DNA of 64,000 bases from Desulfuromonadaceae bacterium (GTDB lineage: Bacteria > Desulfobacterota > Desulfuromonadia > Geobacterales > Pseudopelobacteraceae): contig JAQTQX010000016.1 of NCBI GenBank assembly GCA_028712075.1, positions 38,459-102,458 on the forward strand, written 5' to 3'. Shown here one piece after another: positions 1 through 7,086 of this stretch. The translations under genes and the position numbers were made by a program. The notes under the pieces were generated by a model that saw nothing but the letters and a program-made list of their open reading frames with translations, was not told the origin of the DNA and searched no databases. Position 1 is the stretch's first letter, and each line of letters opens with the position of its first letter.

Positions 1-864
1 ATTCCCCGCGTGCCTATTGACACGGCAGGGTGCCAGATCAGGGAAACTATCGGCAATGACGAGATCAGGATTGAAACCAACTGGATCGGTAAACCGTTGC
101 TGGTCAAGGTGTCCTACCACCCGAACTGGCAGGTTGAAGGTGCGAAACGGATTTATCTCGTGTCACCCTCATTCATGCTGATTTATCCCGAGAAATCGAC
201 AGTGCGTCTCTATTATGGACGGGGGTGGCCGGACAGGACGGGGGGCTACCTCACGTTGGCCGGCATCGTAATTCTCCTGCTGAATCTCCCGCTTATCGGC
301 AAAGGCCGCACAAGCGCATGGTATCTTCTTGCGGGGCGTCTCAATGTGCCACCATCGCTGACTCCCGAACTGGGCGTTATTATTCCGGTCCGGGTCAGGA
401 AAATAATGGTTGCCGCTTCATTGTGTATCGCCGCACTCGGCGCGTTCTGGTTCTGCTACCACAGCTACACCAATGACAGTAACCGCATGTTCAACAGAGC
501 TGTGCAGTTGAAGGATGCCAAACAGTTTGACAAGGCACGGGCCATGTTCCGCCGTGTCGCGGCAGAACAGCCGTTTACCAACCTGGCACACGACTCTGCC
601 TATTACACGGCAATCTGCTATTATCTGGAAAACAACAACAGCGATGCAATATCCGCCTTCAGGAAATTGATAGAGGATTACCCCCAAAGCCAGTGGGTGC
701 CGGAAGCATGGTATCATATCGGCCTCTGTCAGTTCCGCCTCGAGCAGCTCGGGGAAGGCAGTGCCACCATGAACCGCGTTATTCGCGACTATCCCGGGAC
801 AGTATGGGCAACGTATGCCAACGACCGGCTTGCAGAAAAAAAGCCGAAAAAACAGAGCGAGTAA
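1..864 (+). CDS. C-terminal part of a large membrane protein with a TPR tail (5' end outside window)
   Basis: The reading frame is already open at base 1, so only the last ~288 codons are visible and the GTG at 10 need not be a start. The first ~70 residues have the look of the extracytoplasmic tail of YfhO / 6-PTPS-related polytopic membrane proteins (a region around VSYHPNWQV). Membrane segments follow near residues 80-100 and 130-150, then a soluble domain of TPR or YbgF-like helices (about 160-270) with repeated A-x-Y-x-x-G-x-C-x-x-x patterns, and a Lys-rich tail. The stop lies five bases before the next gene, a glycosyltransferase, so it probably belongs to the same surface-glycan operon. 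The exact role is unknown; the family name is a judgement from partial sequence. Confidence 0.6.
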   Translation: MPRVPIDTAGCQIRETIGNDEIRIETNWIGKPLLVKVSYHPNWQVEGAKRIYLVSPSFMLIYPEKSTVRLYYGRGWPDRTGGYLTLAGIVILLLNLPLIGKGRTSAWYLLAGRLNVPPSLTPELGVIIPVRVRKIMVAASLCIAALGAFWFCYHSYTNDSNRMFNRAVQLKDAKQFDKARAMFRRVAAEQPFTNLAHDSAYYTAICYYLENNNSDAISAFRKLIEDYPQSQWVPEAWYHIGLCQFRLEQLGEGSATMNRVIRDYPGTVWATYANDRLAEKKPKKQSE

Positions 865-869
865 ACACC

Positions 870-1820
870 ATGGATTCCTCGTCACAGCCCTCAAGATCGC
901 CCGAACTGTCTATTGTCATCCCTGCATTCAACGAGCAGGGCAACCTGCAAGAACTGTATTCCGTACTGGAGCCGGTTCTCTCCGAGTGTGCCGTCACCTG
1001 GGAAATCATCTTCGCCGACGATGGCAGCCGGGATGACACCTGGCACGAGGTTGAACAGCTGCATCGCAGAGATGACAGGGTCAAGGGGGTGCGCCTGTCA
1101 CGCAACTTCGGTCACCAGTATGCCCTGATGGCCGGACTGGTCCAGGCCCGGGGCGATGCGGTGATCTCGATGGACGCCGACCTCCAGCATCCGCCTGCCA
1201 TGATTCCAGAGCTTATCGAGCAGTGGCGGCTCGGGAGCAAGGTGGTTCACACAAAACGGCTCGATCCGCAGAACATCAGCTGGTTTAAAAAATGGAGCTC
1301 GAACCTCTTTTATGCGATTTTCACCCATTTAAGTGGTGTCCCGATGGAAAGCGGCATGGCCGACTTCCGGCTGCTTGACCGGCAGGTGCTGGATGAAATC
1401 CTGCACTTTCGCGAGGAGGGGCTGTTCCTGCGGGGGATTGTGCAATGGATAGGGTACGAAAGATCCACCCTGACATACCAGTGCCAGGAGCGCTTCAGCG
1501 GGATAAGTAAATACACATTGCGGAAAATGATCAAATTTGCCTGGACCGGCATTACGTCTTTTTCGGTTATCCCGCTCAGGCTTGGTATCTATATCGGCAT
1601 ACTGACGAGCATTCTGGCCTTTGCCGAGATGGCGTACGCCATTTTCATGCGGCTGTTTACCAACACGGTTGTGCCGGGCTGGGCGTCCGGCATTGCCATT
1701 GTCTCGTTTCTGTTCGGCATCCTGTTTATCCTGCTCGGGTTGATCGGCGAGTATATTGGCAGAATCCTGGTTGAGGTGCGCAGGCGTCCCCGCTATCTGG
1801 TGAGTGAGCGGATCGAGTGA
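870..1820 (+). CDS. Family 2 glycosyltransferase, DPM1/GtrB type (polyprenyl-phosphate sugar transferase)
   Basis: About 316 residues starting at the ATG at 870; a longer in-frame extension overlaps the previous gene and was discarded. The N-terminal GT-A domain begins with the usual LSIVIPAFNEQ strand, has the DDGSRDDTW motif near residue 48 and the metal-binding DADLQHPP near residue 100. Two hydrophobic segments close the protein (about 230-255 and 268-292), as in GtrB and DPM1-like enzymes that move a sugar from a nucleotide donor to undecaprenyl phosphate at the cytoplasmic face. It abuts a GtrA-family gene with no spacer, a classic pair in which GtrA is thought to help flip the lipid-linked sugar. 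Donor sugar cannot be told from sequence. Confidence 0.9.
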   Translation: MDSSSQPSRSPELSIVIPAFNEQGNLQELYSVLEPVLSECAVTWEIIFADDGSRDDTWHEVEQLHRRDDRVKGVRLSRNFGHQYALMAGLVQARGDAVISMDADLQHPPAMIPELIEQWRLGSKVVHTKRLDPQNISWFKKWSSNLFYAIFTHLSGVPMESGMADFRLLDRQVLDEILHFREEGLFLRGIVQWIGYERSTLTYQCQERFSGISKYTLRKMIKFAWTGITSFSVIPLRLGIYIGILTSILAFAEMAYAIFMRLFTNTVVPGWASGIAIVSFLFGILFILLGLIGEYIGRILVEVRRRPRYLVSERIE

Positions 1821-2273
1821 ATGCGGCAACTCATCAGGTTCTGCATAGTCGGCTGCCTCAACTTTGCGATCAGCTTTACGGTCTTTTATCTGTCATACCG
1901 CTACTTCCCGCTTTCCAGGGTGATGGCCGCCGTATCAACGGCGATAGCCTCGGATATCACGTCCGTCCTCCGCTCTTTTGGCATCACTTCCATTGACGCT
2001 GCCGCGTCGAATGTCATCGGGTTCACCGCAGGGATGGGCAACAGTTTTGTCTGGAACAAGCTCTGGACATTCAAGGTGGCGGCAGGCACAAAAAAACAGG
2101 CCGGCAGGTTTGTTCTGACAAATATTGTCTGCCTGCTTGTCAGTACAGGGGTGATTTTTGTCTGCACTGATCTGAATCAGTGGCCCTATCAGCCGGTTTG
2201 GCTGGTAACCATGGTGTTTGTGACGATAATCAATTTTGTGTTGAGCAAGTATTGGGTTTTTGCGCAAAAGTAG
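1821..2273 (+). CDS. GtrA family membrane protein
   Basis: 150 residues with four hydrophobic segments (about 5-25, 35-75 broken, 92-110, 118-140) and the GtrA hallmark of a short N-terminal helix (RFCIVGCLNF) and a C-terminal W-x-F-x-K stretch; the ending SKYWVFAQK is typical of the family. GtrA proteins are small inner-membrane proteins proposed to translocate undecaprenyl-phosphate-linked glucose or similar sugars. The start codon follows the stop of the glycosyltransferase directly, so the two are translationally linked. An insertion around residues 33-60 makes it a little longer than the ~120-residue norm. Confidence 0.88.
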   Translation: MRQLIRFCIVGCLNFAISFTVFYLSYRYFPLSRVMAAVSTAIASDITSVLRSFGITSIDAAASNVIGFTAGMGNSFVWNKLWTFKVAAGTKKQAGRFVLTNIVCLLVSTGVIFVCTDLNQWPYQPVWLVTMVFVTIINFVLSKYWVFAQK

Positions 2274-2284
2274 CAATACAGAAC

Positions 2285-2364
2285 TAACCCCTCCCGACCT
2301 CCCCTTACTTTAAGGGGAGGAGCCTTTACCCCCCTCTTAAGTTAAGAGGGGCTGGGGGAGTTAT
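2285..2364 (+). repeat. Double-hairpin intergenic repeat, copy 1
   Basis: About 80 bases beginning TAACCCCTCCC and ending GGGGGAGTTATG-like. It contains two perfect inverted repeats: arms at 2298-2307 and 2311-2320 (CCTCCCCTTA / TAAGGGGAGG) and at 2331-2340 and 2342-2351 (CCCCTCTTAA / TTAAGAGGGG). Two further copies follow the DUF559 gene. Confidence 0.85.
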
Positions 2365-2376
2365 GTGGCCTAACGT

Positions 2377-2751
2377 ATGAGCTTCTTAAAAAACGATCCA
2401 ACATTAAAAGAAAGACGACGGGAGATGCGTCGCAATCAGACTGATGCTGAAAAAGCATTATGGGCACGGTTGCGTAACAAGCAGTTTTTCGGCCTCAAAT
2501 TTTTCAGACAATACAGCTTTGGACGATATATCCTTGATTTCTACTGCCCGGAAAACAAATTGGCAGTTGAGCTGGATGGTGGCCAGCATAATGTGCCGGA
2601 GGGCAGAAGCTATGATGCGGAGCGCACGGCATACCTCAATGCACATGGGGTTGAGGTTGTTCGGTTCTGGAATAATGAAGTGCTGTGTGAAATGGAAGGG
2701 GTGCTGGAGAGGTTATCCCAAAAGGCCAACACAGGGGTAATTCAAGGCTAA
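2377..2751 (+). CDS. DUF559 endonuclease-like protein
   Basis: 124 residues of the DUF559 family, which shares the restriction-endonuclease-like fold of Vsr very-short-patch nucleases. Seen in the sequence: the RRNQTDAEKALWARLR leader helix near residues 18-33, the conserved FFGLKFFRQ strand, the catalytic-type D-F-Y-C-P and L-A-V-E-L-D-G-G-Q-H motifs (about 58-77), and the VVRFWNNEVL strand near 98-107. It sits alone between glycan genes and is bracketed by three copies of an ~80-base double-hairpin repeat, one upstream and two downstream. That arrangement suggests a passenger that arrived with, or acts on, the repeats. No good ribosome binding site is visible before the ATG; the biochemical function is unproven. 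Confidence 0.85.
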   Translation: MSFLKNDPTLKERRREMRRNQTDAEKALWARLRNKQFFGLKFFRQYSFGRYILDFYCPENKLAVELDGGQHNVPEGRSYDAERTAYLNAHGVEVVRFWNNEVLCEMEGVLERLSQKANTGVIQG

Positions 2752-2755
2752 AAAG

Positions 2756-2836
2756 TAACCCCTCCCCGCCTCCCCTTACTTTAAGGGGAGGATCTTTTAC
2801 CCCCCTCTTGAGATAAGAGGGGTCGGGGGAGTTATG
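2756..2836 (+). repeat. Double-hairpin intergenic repeat, copy 2
   Basis: Second copy, starting five bases after the DUF559 stop codon. The first hairpin is preserved exactly; in the second the arms are CCCCTCTT and AAGAGGGG with a changed centre (GAGAT), so pairing is partly kept. Confidence 0.85.
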
Positions 2837-2866
2837 ATAACTGGTGCAAAGAAAGAGCGGTAAGGC

Positions 2867-2946
2867 TAACCCCTCCCAGCCTCCCCTTATCTCAAGGTAG
2901 GAGCCTTTACCCCCCTCTTAAGTTAAGAGGGGTTGGGGGAGTTATG
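2867..2946 (+). repeat. Double-hairpin intergenic repeat, copy 3
   Basis: Third copy, 30 bases after copy 2 and just before the DUF2079 gene. The second hairpin (CCCCTCTTAA / TTAAGAGGGG) is exact; the first is degraded (CCTCCCCTTATCTCAAGGTAGG). All copies share the orientation. Confidence 0.82.
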
Positions 2947-2964
2947 AGTTATGAACTATGAAGT

Positions 2965-5010
2965 ATGAGGCATGACGTGACACTAAATAACAGCAATACC
3001 AATAGCATTCATACGTGCGGTCGTGACAGCTTCTTTGCCAATCGCACCGCAACAGCTCTGCTTTCCCTGTTTGTCCTGACGTATGTGGCGCTCTTTTGTG
3101 CCACCTCTTTCATGACCTACTGGAGCTTTGGCATGTCTGCCTATGATATCGGCATTCATGATCAGGCACTCTGGAAACTCTCCACCCTGCGCGGTTTCTT
3201 TAACACCATACGGGGCATGAACATCTGGGGCGACCATTGCTGGATCATCATGGCCGTCATGGCGCCGTTGTACCGGATCGTGCCACGCCTGGAGACGCTG
3301 CTGGCCATTCAGACCATTGCCCTTGCCGCCGGGTCGTTTCCTCTTGCCGCGTATGCCTACCGGAAGATCGGCAGTCGGTTCGCTGCACTGCTGCTGGCTG
3401 TGGCGTTCCTCCTGTCGCCGGCTCTCCAGAACATGAACCTTGAAAATGCCCATCCGGAAGTGCTTGCCGTTCCTTTTATTCTCTGGATGATCGCCGCTGC
3501 TGAAACAGATTCCTGGCGATCCTACAGTGCAGCGCTGCTGTTAGCGCTGTTCTGCAAGGAGGATGTCGCCCTTACGACGTTCGCCATCGGTTTCTTCGTC
3601 TTCTTCCGGCGCAACAGGCTTGCCGGCGGGGCCACCATGCTCTTCAGCGTGGTGTATTTTCTGTTCTGCATGAAAGTAATTCTTCCCTATGCAAACGGTT
3701 CCGGCTTTTTCCGATTCCAGAGCGGTTACTGGTTCAGCGAGTTCTGGAACCACAAGTTCGATATAAACTACTACTTCAATATTCTGGTTCGCCCGCAGGT
3801 GGGGCAGTATGTCTGGAAACTGTCCATGCCGCTGCTGGGCCTGTTCCTTCTCGATCCGCTACTGCTGCTCGCCGCCATTCCGGGGTTTGCCATCAACATT
3901 CTCAGCGGCAATGATTATCTGATTGGCATTGATTACCACTATAATTACCATACGCTGCCGATTTTATGTGCGGCTGCGGCGGGCGGCATCGCCAGGGCAC
4001 GCGGGTGGCTGCGCTTGGGTCACTCATCGGCAGTATCGCTTGCACTCCTGGTCTGTGCCGCCTCTGTAGCGGCAAACATCGCCTGGAGTCAGGCACCACT
4101 CACCAAGTGGCATGCACGGCTCAGTCATCAATGGCGCAACTATCAGGAGTCGCAGGAGTGGCAACGCTTCGGCAGCCTGACCAGTGTGCTGCCCGAAAAC
4201 AGGGATATTCCTGTCGCCGCCTCGCATAATCTGGTGCCGGCCCTGACGCACCGTACGGAAATATTCATGTTTCCGAATCCGTGGCAGGTCCACTATTGGG
4301 GCATAGCCGGTGAAAAGACCCTTACGCCTGACCGGGTTGAATGGCTGGTTCTTGACAGCCGGGTGGTTGACAAGGGACAGCAGCAGTTGGTAACCCGGCT
4401 GTTCGAGTCACGGGAATTCTGCGCAGTTACCGAGGATGGCCCCTGGCTGGTTGCGCGTCGCAACGCGCCGGCCGGAACGGCGGCCGGCAGCGCACCGGTC
4501 TGCCCGCCGCGCATTTCCGTAAACGGGGTGCCTGCTGTGGCACCGGCGCAGGGGATCAAAGGAAGTGTATATATATACAAGGAAGAACTGAAATCATTGC
4601 GCTCGCTCAATGGAGTAACTCCAGATTTTGAAATTAGTACCGATACGATGTCTATCCCTGAAACCCAGGGCGTTCTCGCCCTGGCAGATGGGCAGAACCT
4701 CAAAGCGTCAGACAACGTGAGGGTGGTATTCGCGGGGCGATGGCGTGCACAGGGTAAGGGGGCGACGCAATTCCGCGTCCATGCCGATGACGGCTGCCGG
4801 ATATACGTTGACGGCGAAATAGTCCTTGATTATAACGGGCCGCATGCTTTTGGCGCAGAAGCTGCCAGCAAACCGCTGCACTTAAGCAAGGGCGAGCATG
4901 TCATCGTGGTGGATTATTTTGAATGGGGTGGCAATGCAGGGCTGAACATAGAGTGGCAGGGCGTGAACGGGAAGTTTGAAGAGCTGAAAGCCGGGGCACT
5001 GCTTCCCTGA
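2965..5010 (+). CDS. DUF2079 polytopic membrane protein with C-terminal PA14-like domain
   Basis: 681 residues. Residues ~25-420 form a DUF2079 membrane domain with about ten hydrophobic segments; early motifs include YDIGIHDQALW and the WGDHCW loop, which resemble the first extracytoplasmic loop of GT-C glycosyltransferases. Residues ~420-515 are a soluble linker. Residues ~530-681 look like a PA14 domain: a strand with RVVFAGRWRA, then FRVHADDGCRIYVDGEIVLDYN-type sequence and a W-x-x-G-x-N-x-x-I-E-W ending, a beta-barrel fold that often binds sugars. The neighbours (GT2, GtrA) support a role in moving sugars onto a surface glycan; this is inference. The PA14 fusion is unusual for the family. 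Confidence 0.8.
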   Translation: MRHDVTLNNSNTNSIHTCGRDSFFANRTATALLSLFVLTYVALFCATSFMTYWSFGMSAYDIGIHDQALWKLSTLRGFFNTIRGMNIWGDHCWIIMAVMAPLYRIVPRLETLLAIQTIALAAGSFPLAAYAYRKIGSRFAALLLAVAFLLSPALQNMNLENAHPEVLAVPFILWMIAAAETDSWRSYSAALLLALFCKEDVALTTFAIGFFVFFRRNRLAGGATMLFSVVYFLFCMKVILPYANGSGFFRFQSGYWFSEFWNHKFDINYYFNILVRPQVGQYVWKLSMPLLGLFLLDPLLLLAAIPGFAINILSGNDYLIGIDYHYNYHTLPILCAAAAGGIARARGWLRLGHSSAVSLALLVCAASVAANIAWSQAPLTKWHARLSHQWRNYQESQEWQRFGSLTSVLPENRDIPVAASHNLVPALTHRTEIFMFPNPWQVHYWGIAGEKTLTPDRVEWLVLDSRVVDKGQQQLVTRLFESREFCAVTEDGPWLVARRNAPAGTAAGSAPVCPPRISVNGVPAVAPAQGIKGSVYIYKEELKSLRSLNGVTPDFEISTDTMSIPETQGVLALADGQNLKASDNVRVVFAGRWRAQGKGATQFRVHADDGCRIYVDGEIVLDYNGPHAFGAEAASKPLHLSKGEHVIVVDYFEWGGNAGLNIEWQGVNGKFEELKAGALLP

Positions 5011-5132
5011 GCAATAAATGTAACTTAACCCCGGACACGGTGAACGCTGAGAAATCGAATGCATGTGATTTAAAGCCGAATCCTTATGGGTGAGTTATAA
5101 ATCCCATTTTTCAGCTTATAACCCTCCGATTT

Positions 5133-5410
5133 TACTCTGTGTTCTCTGTGATCTCTGTGTTTCAAATGCTTTTTCTAGGTTAAACAGTCTTTGGCAGGAA
5201 TCCGAAGTTATCAGATTTGAACCGCGTGCTGTTCTTGACGTTTAAACCAAATTTACGCGGCTTTCAAATAATGGCGGACATCAATTTCTGCGCCGCTATT
5301 ATGCGGAGATCTTTTCGATTCATGGGGTGAAGATGAACATATTTGAGTGAAATTTGCAATAGCTCACAACAAAACCGGTTTCACACGGAGTCACAGAGGC
5401 ACAAGGGGTA
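5133..5410. repeat. Inverted pair of CTCTGTG / CACAGAG-rich arms
   Basis: Left arm 5133-5163 (CTCTGTGTTCTCTGTGATC...) and right arm 5380-5410 (TTTCACACGGAGTCACAGAG...) are approximate reverse complements separated by ~215 bases. A similar inverted pair lies at 62711-62822 at the other end of the window. Confidence 0.5.
5199..5239 (+). repeat. Direct repeat, left copy, flanking the toxin-antitoxin pair
   Basis: 41 bases matching 6445-6485 at about 38 positions by hand alignment; the core is AATCCGAAGTTATCAGATT. The two copies bracket only the two TA genes. Confidence 0.8.
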
Positions 5411-5454
5411 TTCATCGGTCTTCTCATTGATCCGTCAGAAGTTAAACAAAAATG

Positions 5455-5484
5455 TTGCCAGTTTGGCACCATAAAAGGTATTAT
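5455..5484 (+). promoter_or_regulatory. Putative promoter with overlapping palindrome for the TA operon
   Basis: TTGCCA (5455-5460) and TATTAT (5479-5484) are 18 bases apart. The -35 box overlaps the palindrome TGCCA-GTT-TGGCA (5456-5468), a fitting operator for autorepression by a ribbon-helix-helix antitoxin. Inferred from sequence only. Confidence 0.5.
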
Positions 5485-5516
5485 TACGCCAATCTTAGTT
5501 ACTGGAGGTGATTCTC

Positions 5517-5822
5517 ATGCGGGCGGCAACAACTCATAAACCAGTAAAGAATCCGGCGGCTGACGACCGGATAACAGCCAGGATTCCACATGCCAAGCGG
5601 GTCATAATTGAAAGGGCTGCTTCAATATATGGTGCAACTTTAAACCAGTTCATCGTACAGACAGCTCTTGACCGTGCGGGTGAGATTCTGGAGCGGGAAG
5701 AGACGCTGCGCCTTTCAGAGCGGGACGCTCTAACCTTTCTTGCAGCTCTGGATAATCCACCGGAACCATCATCACAACTTATATCAGCACTGCGAGCCCA
5801 CAACCAGCTTGTCACATGTTGA
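5517..5822 (+). CDS. DUF1778 (TacA-like) antitoxin
   Basis: 101 residues from the ATG at 5517, which has GGAGG eight bases upstream; a GTG at 5508 lies inside that site and is unlikely. The N-terminal half is the ribbon-helix-helix DNA-binding fold of DUF1778 antitoxins (ITARIPHAKRVIIERAASIYG, then TLNQFIVQTALDRA). The C-terminal half (SERDALTFLAALDNPPEPSS) is the toxin-wrapping tail typical of TacA. It overlaps the acetyltransferase toxin by seven bases. In the known TacAT systems the antitoxin neutralises the toxin and represses the operon. Confidence 0.92.
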   Translation: MRAATTHKPVKNPAADDRITARIPHAKRVIIERAASIYGATLNQFIVQTALDRAGEILEREETLRLSERDALTFLAALDNPPEPSSQLISALRAHNQLVTC

Positions 5823-6340
5823 TTATCCTACCGCTGGATATACAACAGAACCGGACAGCTTTTGATTGCAATGTGCGGGTATTAAATGATTTTTTGCATA
5901 AAACCGCGCGGCAGCATCGTGAAAAGGGGTTGTCAAATACCTTTGTGCTCCTGGATGAAGCCAATCAGTGTGAGATCCTGGGCTTTTTCACCCTTTCGTT
6001 TTTAGAAATCGAAGCTGAAACAGTGCCACGGGAGCATTTCCGCAACATGCCCACATCAAAACGCCTGCCTGCTGCCAAGTTGGCGCGCGTGGCGGTTGAT
6101 AAGCACCACCAGGGCAAAGGGTATGGCGATCTTCTGGTTGCTGATGCGGTGAAGAGGGTAGCAACAACGTGCAGAGAATCGGGGGGTGTCGTTGGTTTTT
6201 TTGTTGATGCCAAAGACGAGAGTGTTAAACGTTTTTACCTCAGGTTCGGTTTTATTCCGCTTCAAGATGCGCCGCTTTCATTATTTCTGCCGCTCAAGTC
6301 TCTTCTGCTGGCGATGGATCAGGCGTTAGCTACCAGATAA
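5816..6340 (+). CDS. GNAT acetyltransferase toxin (TacT-like)
   Basis: 174 residues, the usual size for GNAT toxins paired with DUF1778 antitoxins; characterised members acetylate the amino group of charged tRNAs and block translation. The acetyl-CoA pyrophosphate-binding motif is visible as ARVAVDKHHQGKGYGDLLV near residues 93-111 (Q-G-K-G-Y-G), followed by the helix LVADAVKRV and the strand GVVGFFVDAKD. The late SVKRFYLRFGF motif supplies the conserved Tyr and Phe of the family. The ATG overlaps the antitoxin stop, so the two are translationally coupled. The gene ends ~105 bases before the right copy of the direct repeat. The target tRNA cannot be predicted here. Confidence 0.92.
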   Translation: MLIILPLDIQQNRTAFDCNVRVLNDFLHKTARQHREKGLSNTFVLLDEANQCEILGFFTLSFLEIEAETVPREHFRNMPTSKRLPAAKLARVAVDKHHQGKGYGDLLVADAVKRVATTCRESGGVVGFFVDAKDESVKRFYLRFGFIPLQDAPLSLFLPLKSLLLAMDQALATR

Positions 6341-6444
6341 ATGACCAGCTTCACGCGGGTCACATCCGATACTATCTAAATAACAACTGATTAACCAGAA
6401 AGCCTTTGCTCAGATTTACCCCCAAAAGGCCTTGATCAGACTAT

Positions 6445-6485
6445 AATCCGAAGTTATCAGATTTGATCCGCGTGCTGATTTTGAC
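6445..6485 (+). repeat. Direct repeat, right copy, flanking the toxin-antitoxin pair
   Basis: Counterpart of 5199-5239, same orientation, with about three mismatches. The repeat-to-repeat distance is 1246 bases. Confidence 0.8.
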
Positions 6486-6771
6486 TTAACCCGACAGTGC
6501 CCCTCGTTTTTGATTTTTTGCTTGGAACCACCTACTTTTGTCTGCGTAAATCGTCGTTCATCAGCGGTCACCTGTTTTTTTTATTGATTGTATCAAAAGT
6601 TCTGGTATACACGGTATTAGTGCTATTAAGCGGCTAAAACGCCCGTATACGGCTGTTTATTAAAGATTATGCAGGCAGTACCGATACGACTAGGGGTGTG
6701 CAGCGGGATGTAATAATGAGCTTAAGCGCGACAGAAAAAGAGTTTGAGGCGTTTTTTTTTTGATATGTTGC

Positions 6772-6800
6772 TTGACAAAGGTTTGTTTTACATTTATACA
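6772..6800 (+). promoter_or_regulatory. Strong sigma-70 type promoter for the lipoprotein / RTX genes
   Basis: TTGACA (6772-6777), 17 bases, TATACA (6795-6800), close to consensus. It points at the lipoprotein gene and would leave a leader of about 280 bases. Confidence 0.65.
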
Positions 6801-7086
6801 GTTCAGCACTCACATAGAGTGCAGTAGTTATGCCTATTCGTAGAATAGCGACAATAGTCTGACAAAAAGGAAAACAGTAGTGCACGGAAGAATCGTAGCA
6901 GAGCATGTTGGACCGTATTATTTTGGCAAGAATATGTAACCTGGTTCGTTGAACTCTCGGCTTGTCAAAAGCTGTAACCGAAAGGAGAAATGATCATAGA
7001 AAATAATTCCTGTTAATGTATACATGGGATGTTCTGGTCAGCTGGATACATAAAACTTAGCGGAGAAAAAACAAAGGAGGAAAAAC

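Larger units (their letters stand above)
5011..5516. other. Intergenic region upstream of the toxin-antitoxin pair
   Basis: About 500 bases with no credible gene. It holds two inverted arms of a CACAGAG-type intergenic repeat, the left copy of a ~41-base direct repeat, and the promoter/operator of the toxin-antitoxin genes, each listed separately. Confidence 0.6.
6341..7086. other. Long intergenic region before the lipoprotein gene
   Basis: About 745 bases. It holds the right direct repeat (6445-6485), a strong promoter (6772-6800) and thus a ~280-base leader for the lipoprotein gene. Inside the leader, 6990-7016 could encode an eight-residue peptide (MIIENNSC) preceded by AAAGGAG; whether it is translated is unknown. 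No other gene is convincing. Confidence 0.5.

Noticed and set aside
693..869. Upstream extension of the GT2 gene
   Set aside because: It overlaps the preceding TPR-coding region in another frame and is not part of the GT2 fold.
2444..2740. Second frame inside the DUF559 gene
   Set aside because: Shadow frame; the DUF559 motifs are in the other frame.
6667..6906. 79-codon minus-strand frame
   Set aside because: It runs across the strong plus-strand promoter and has no recognisable features.
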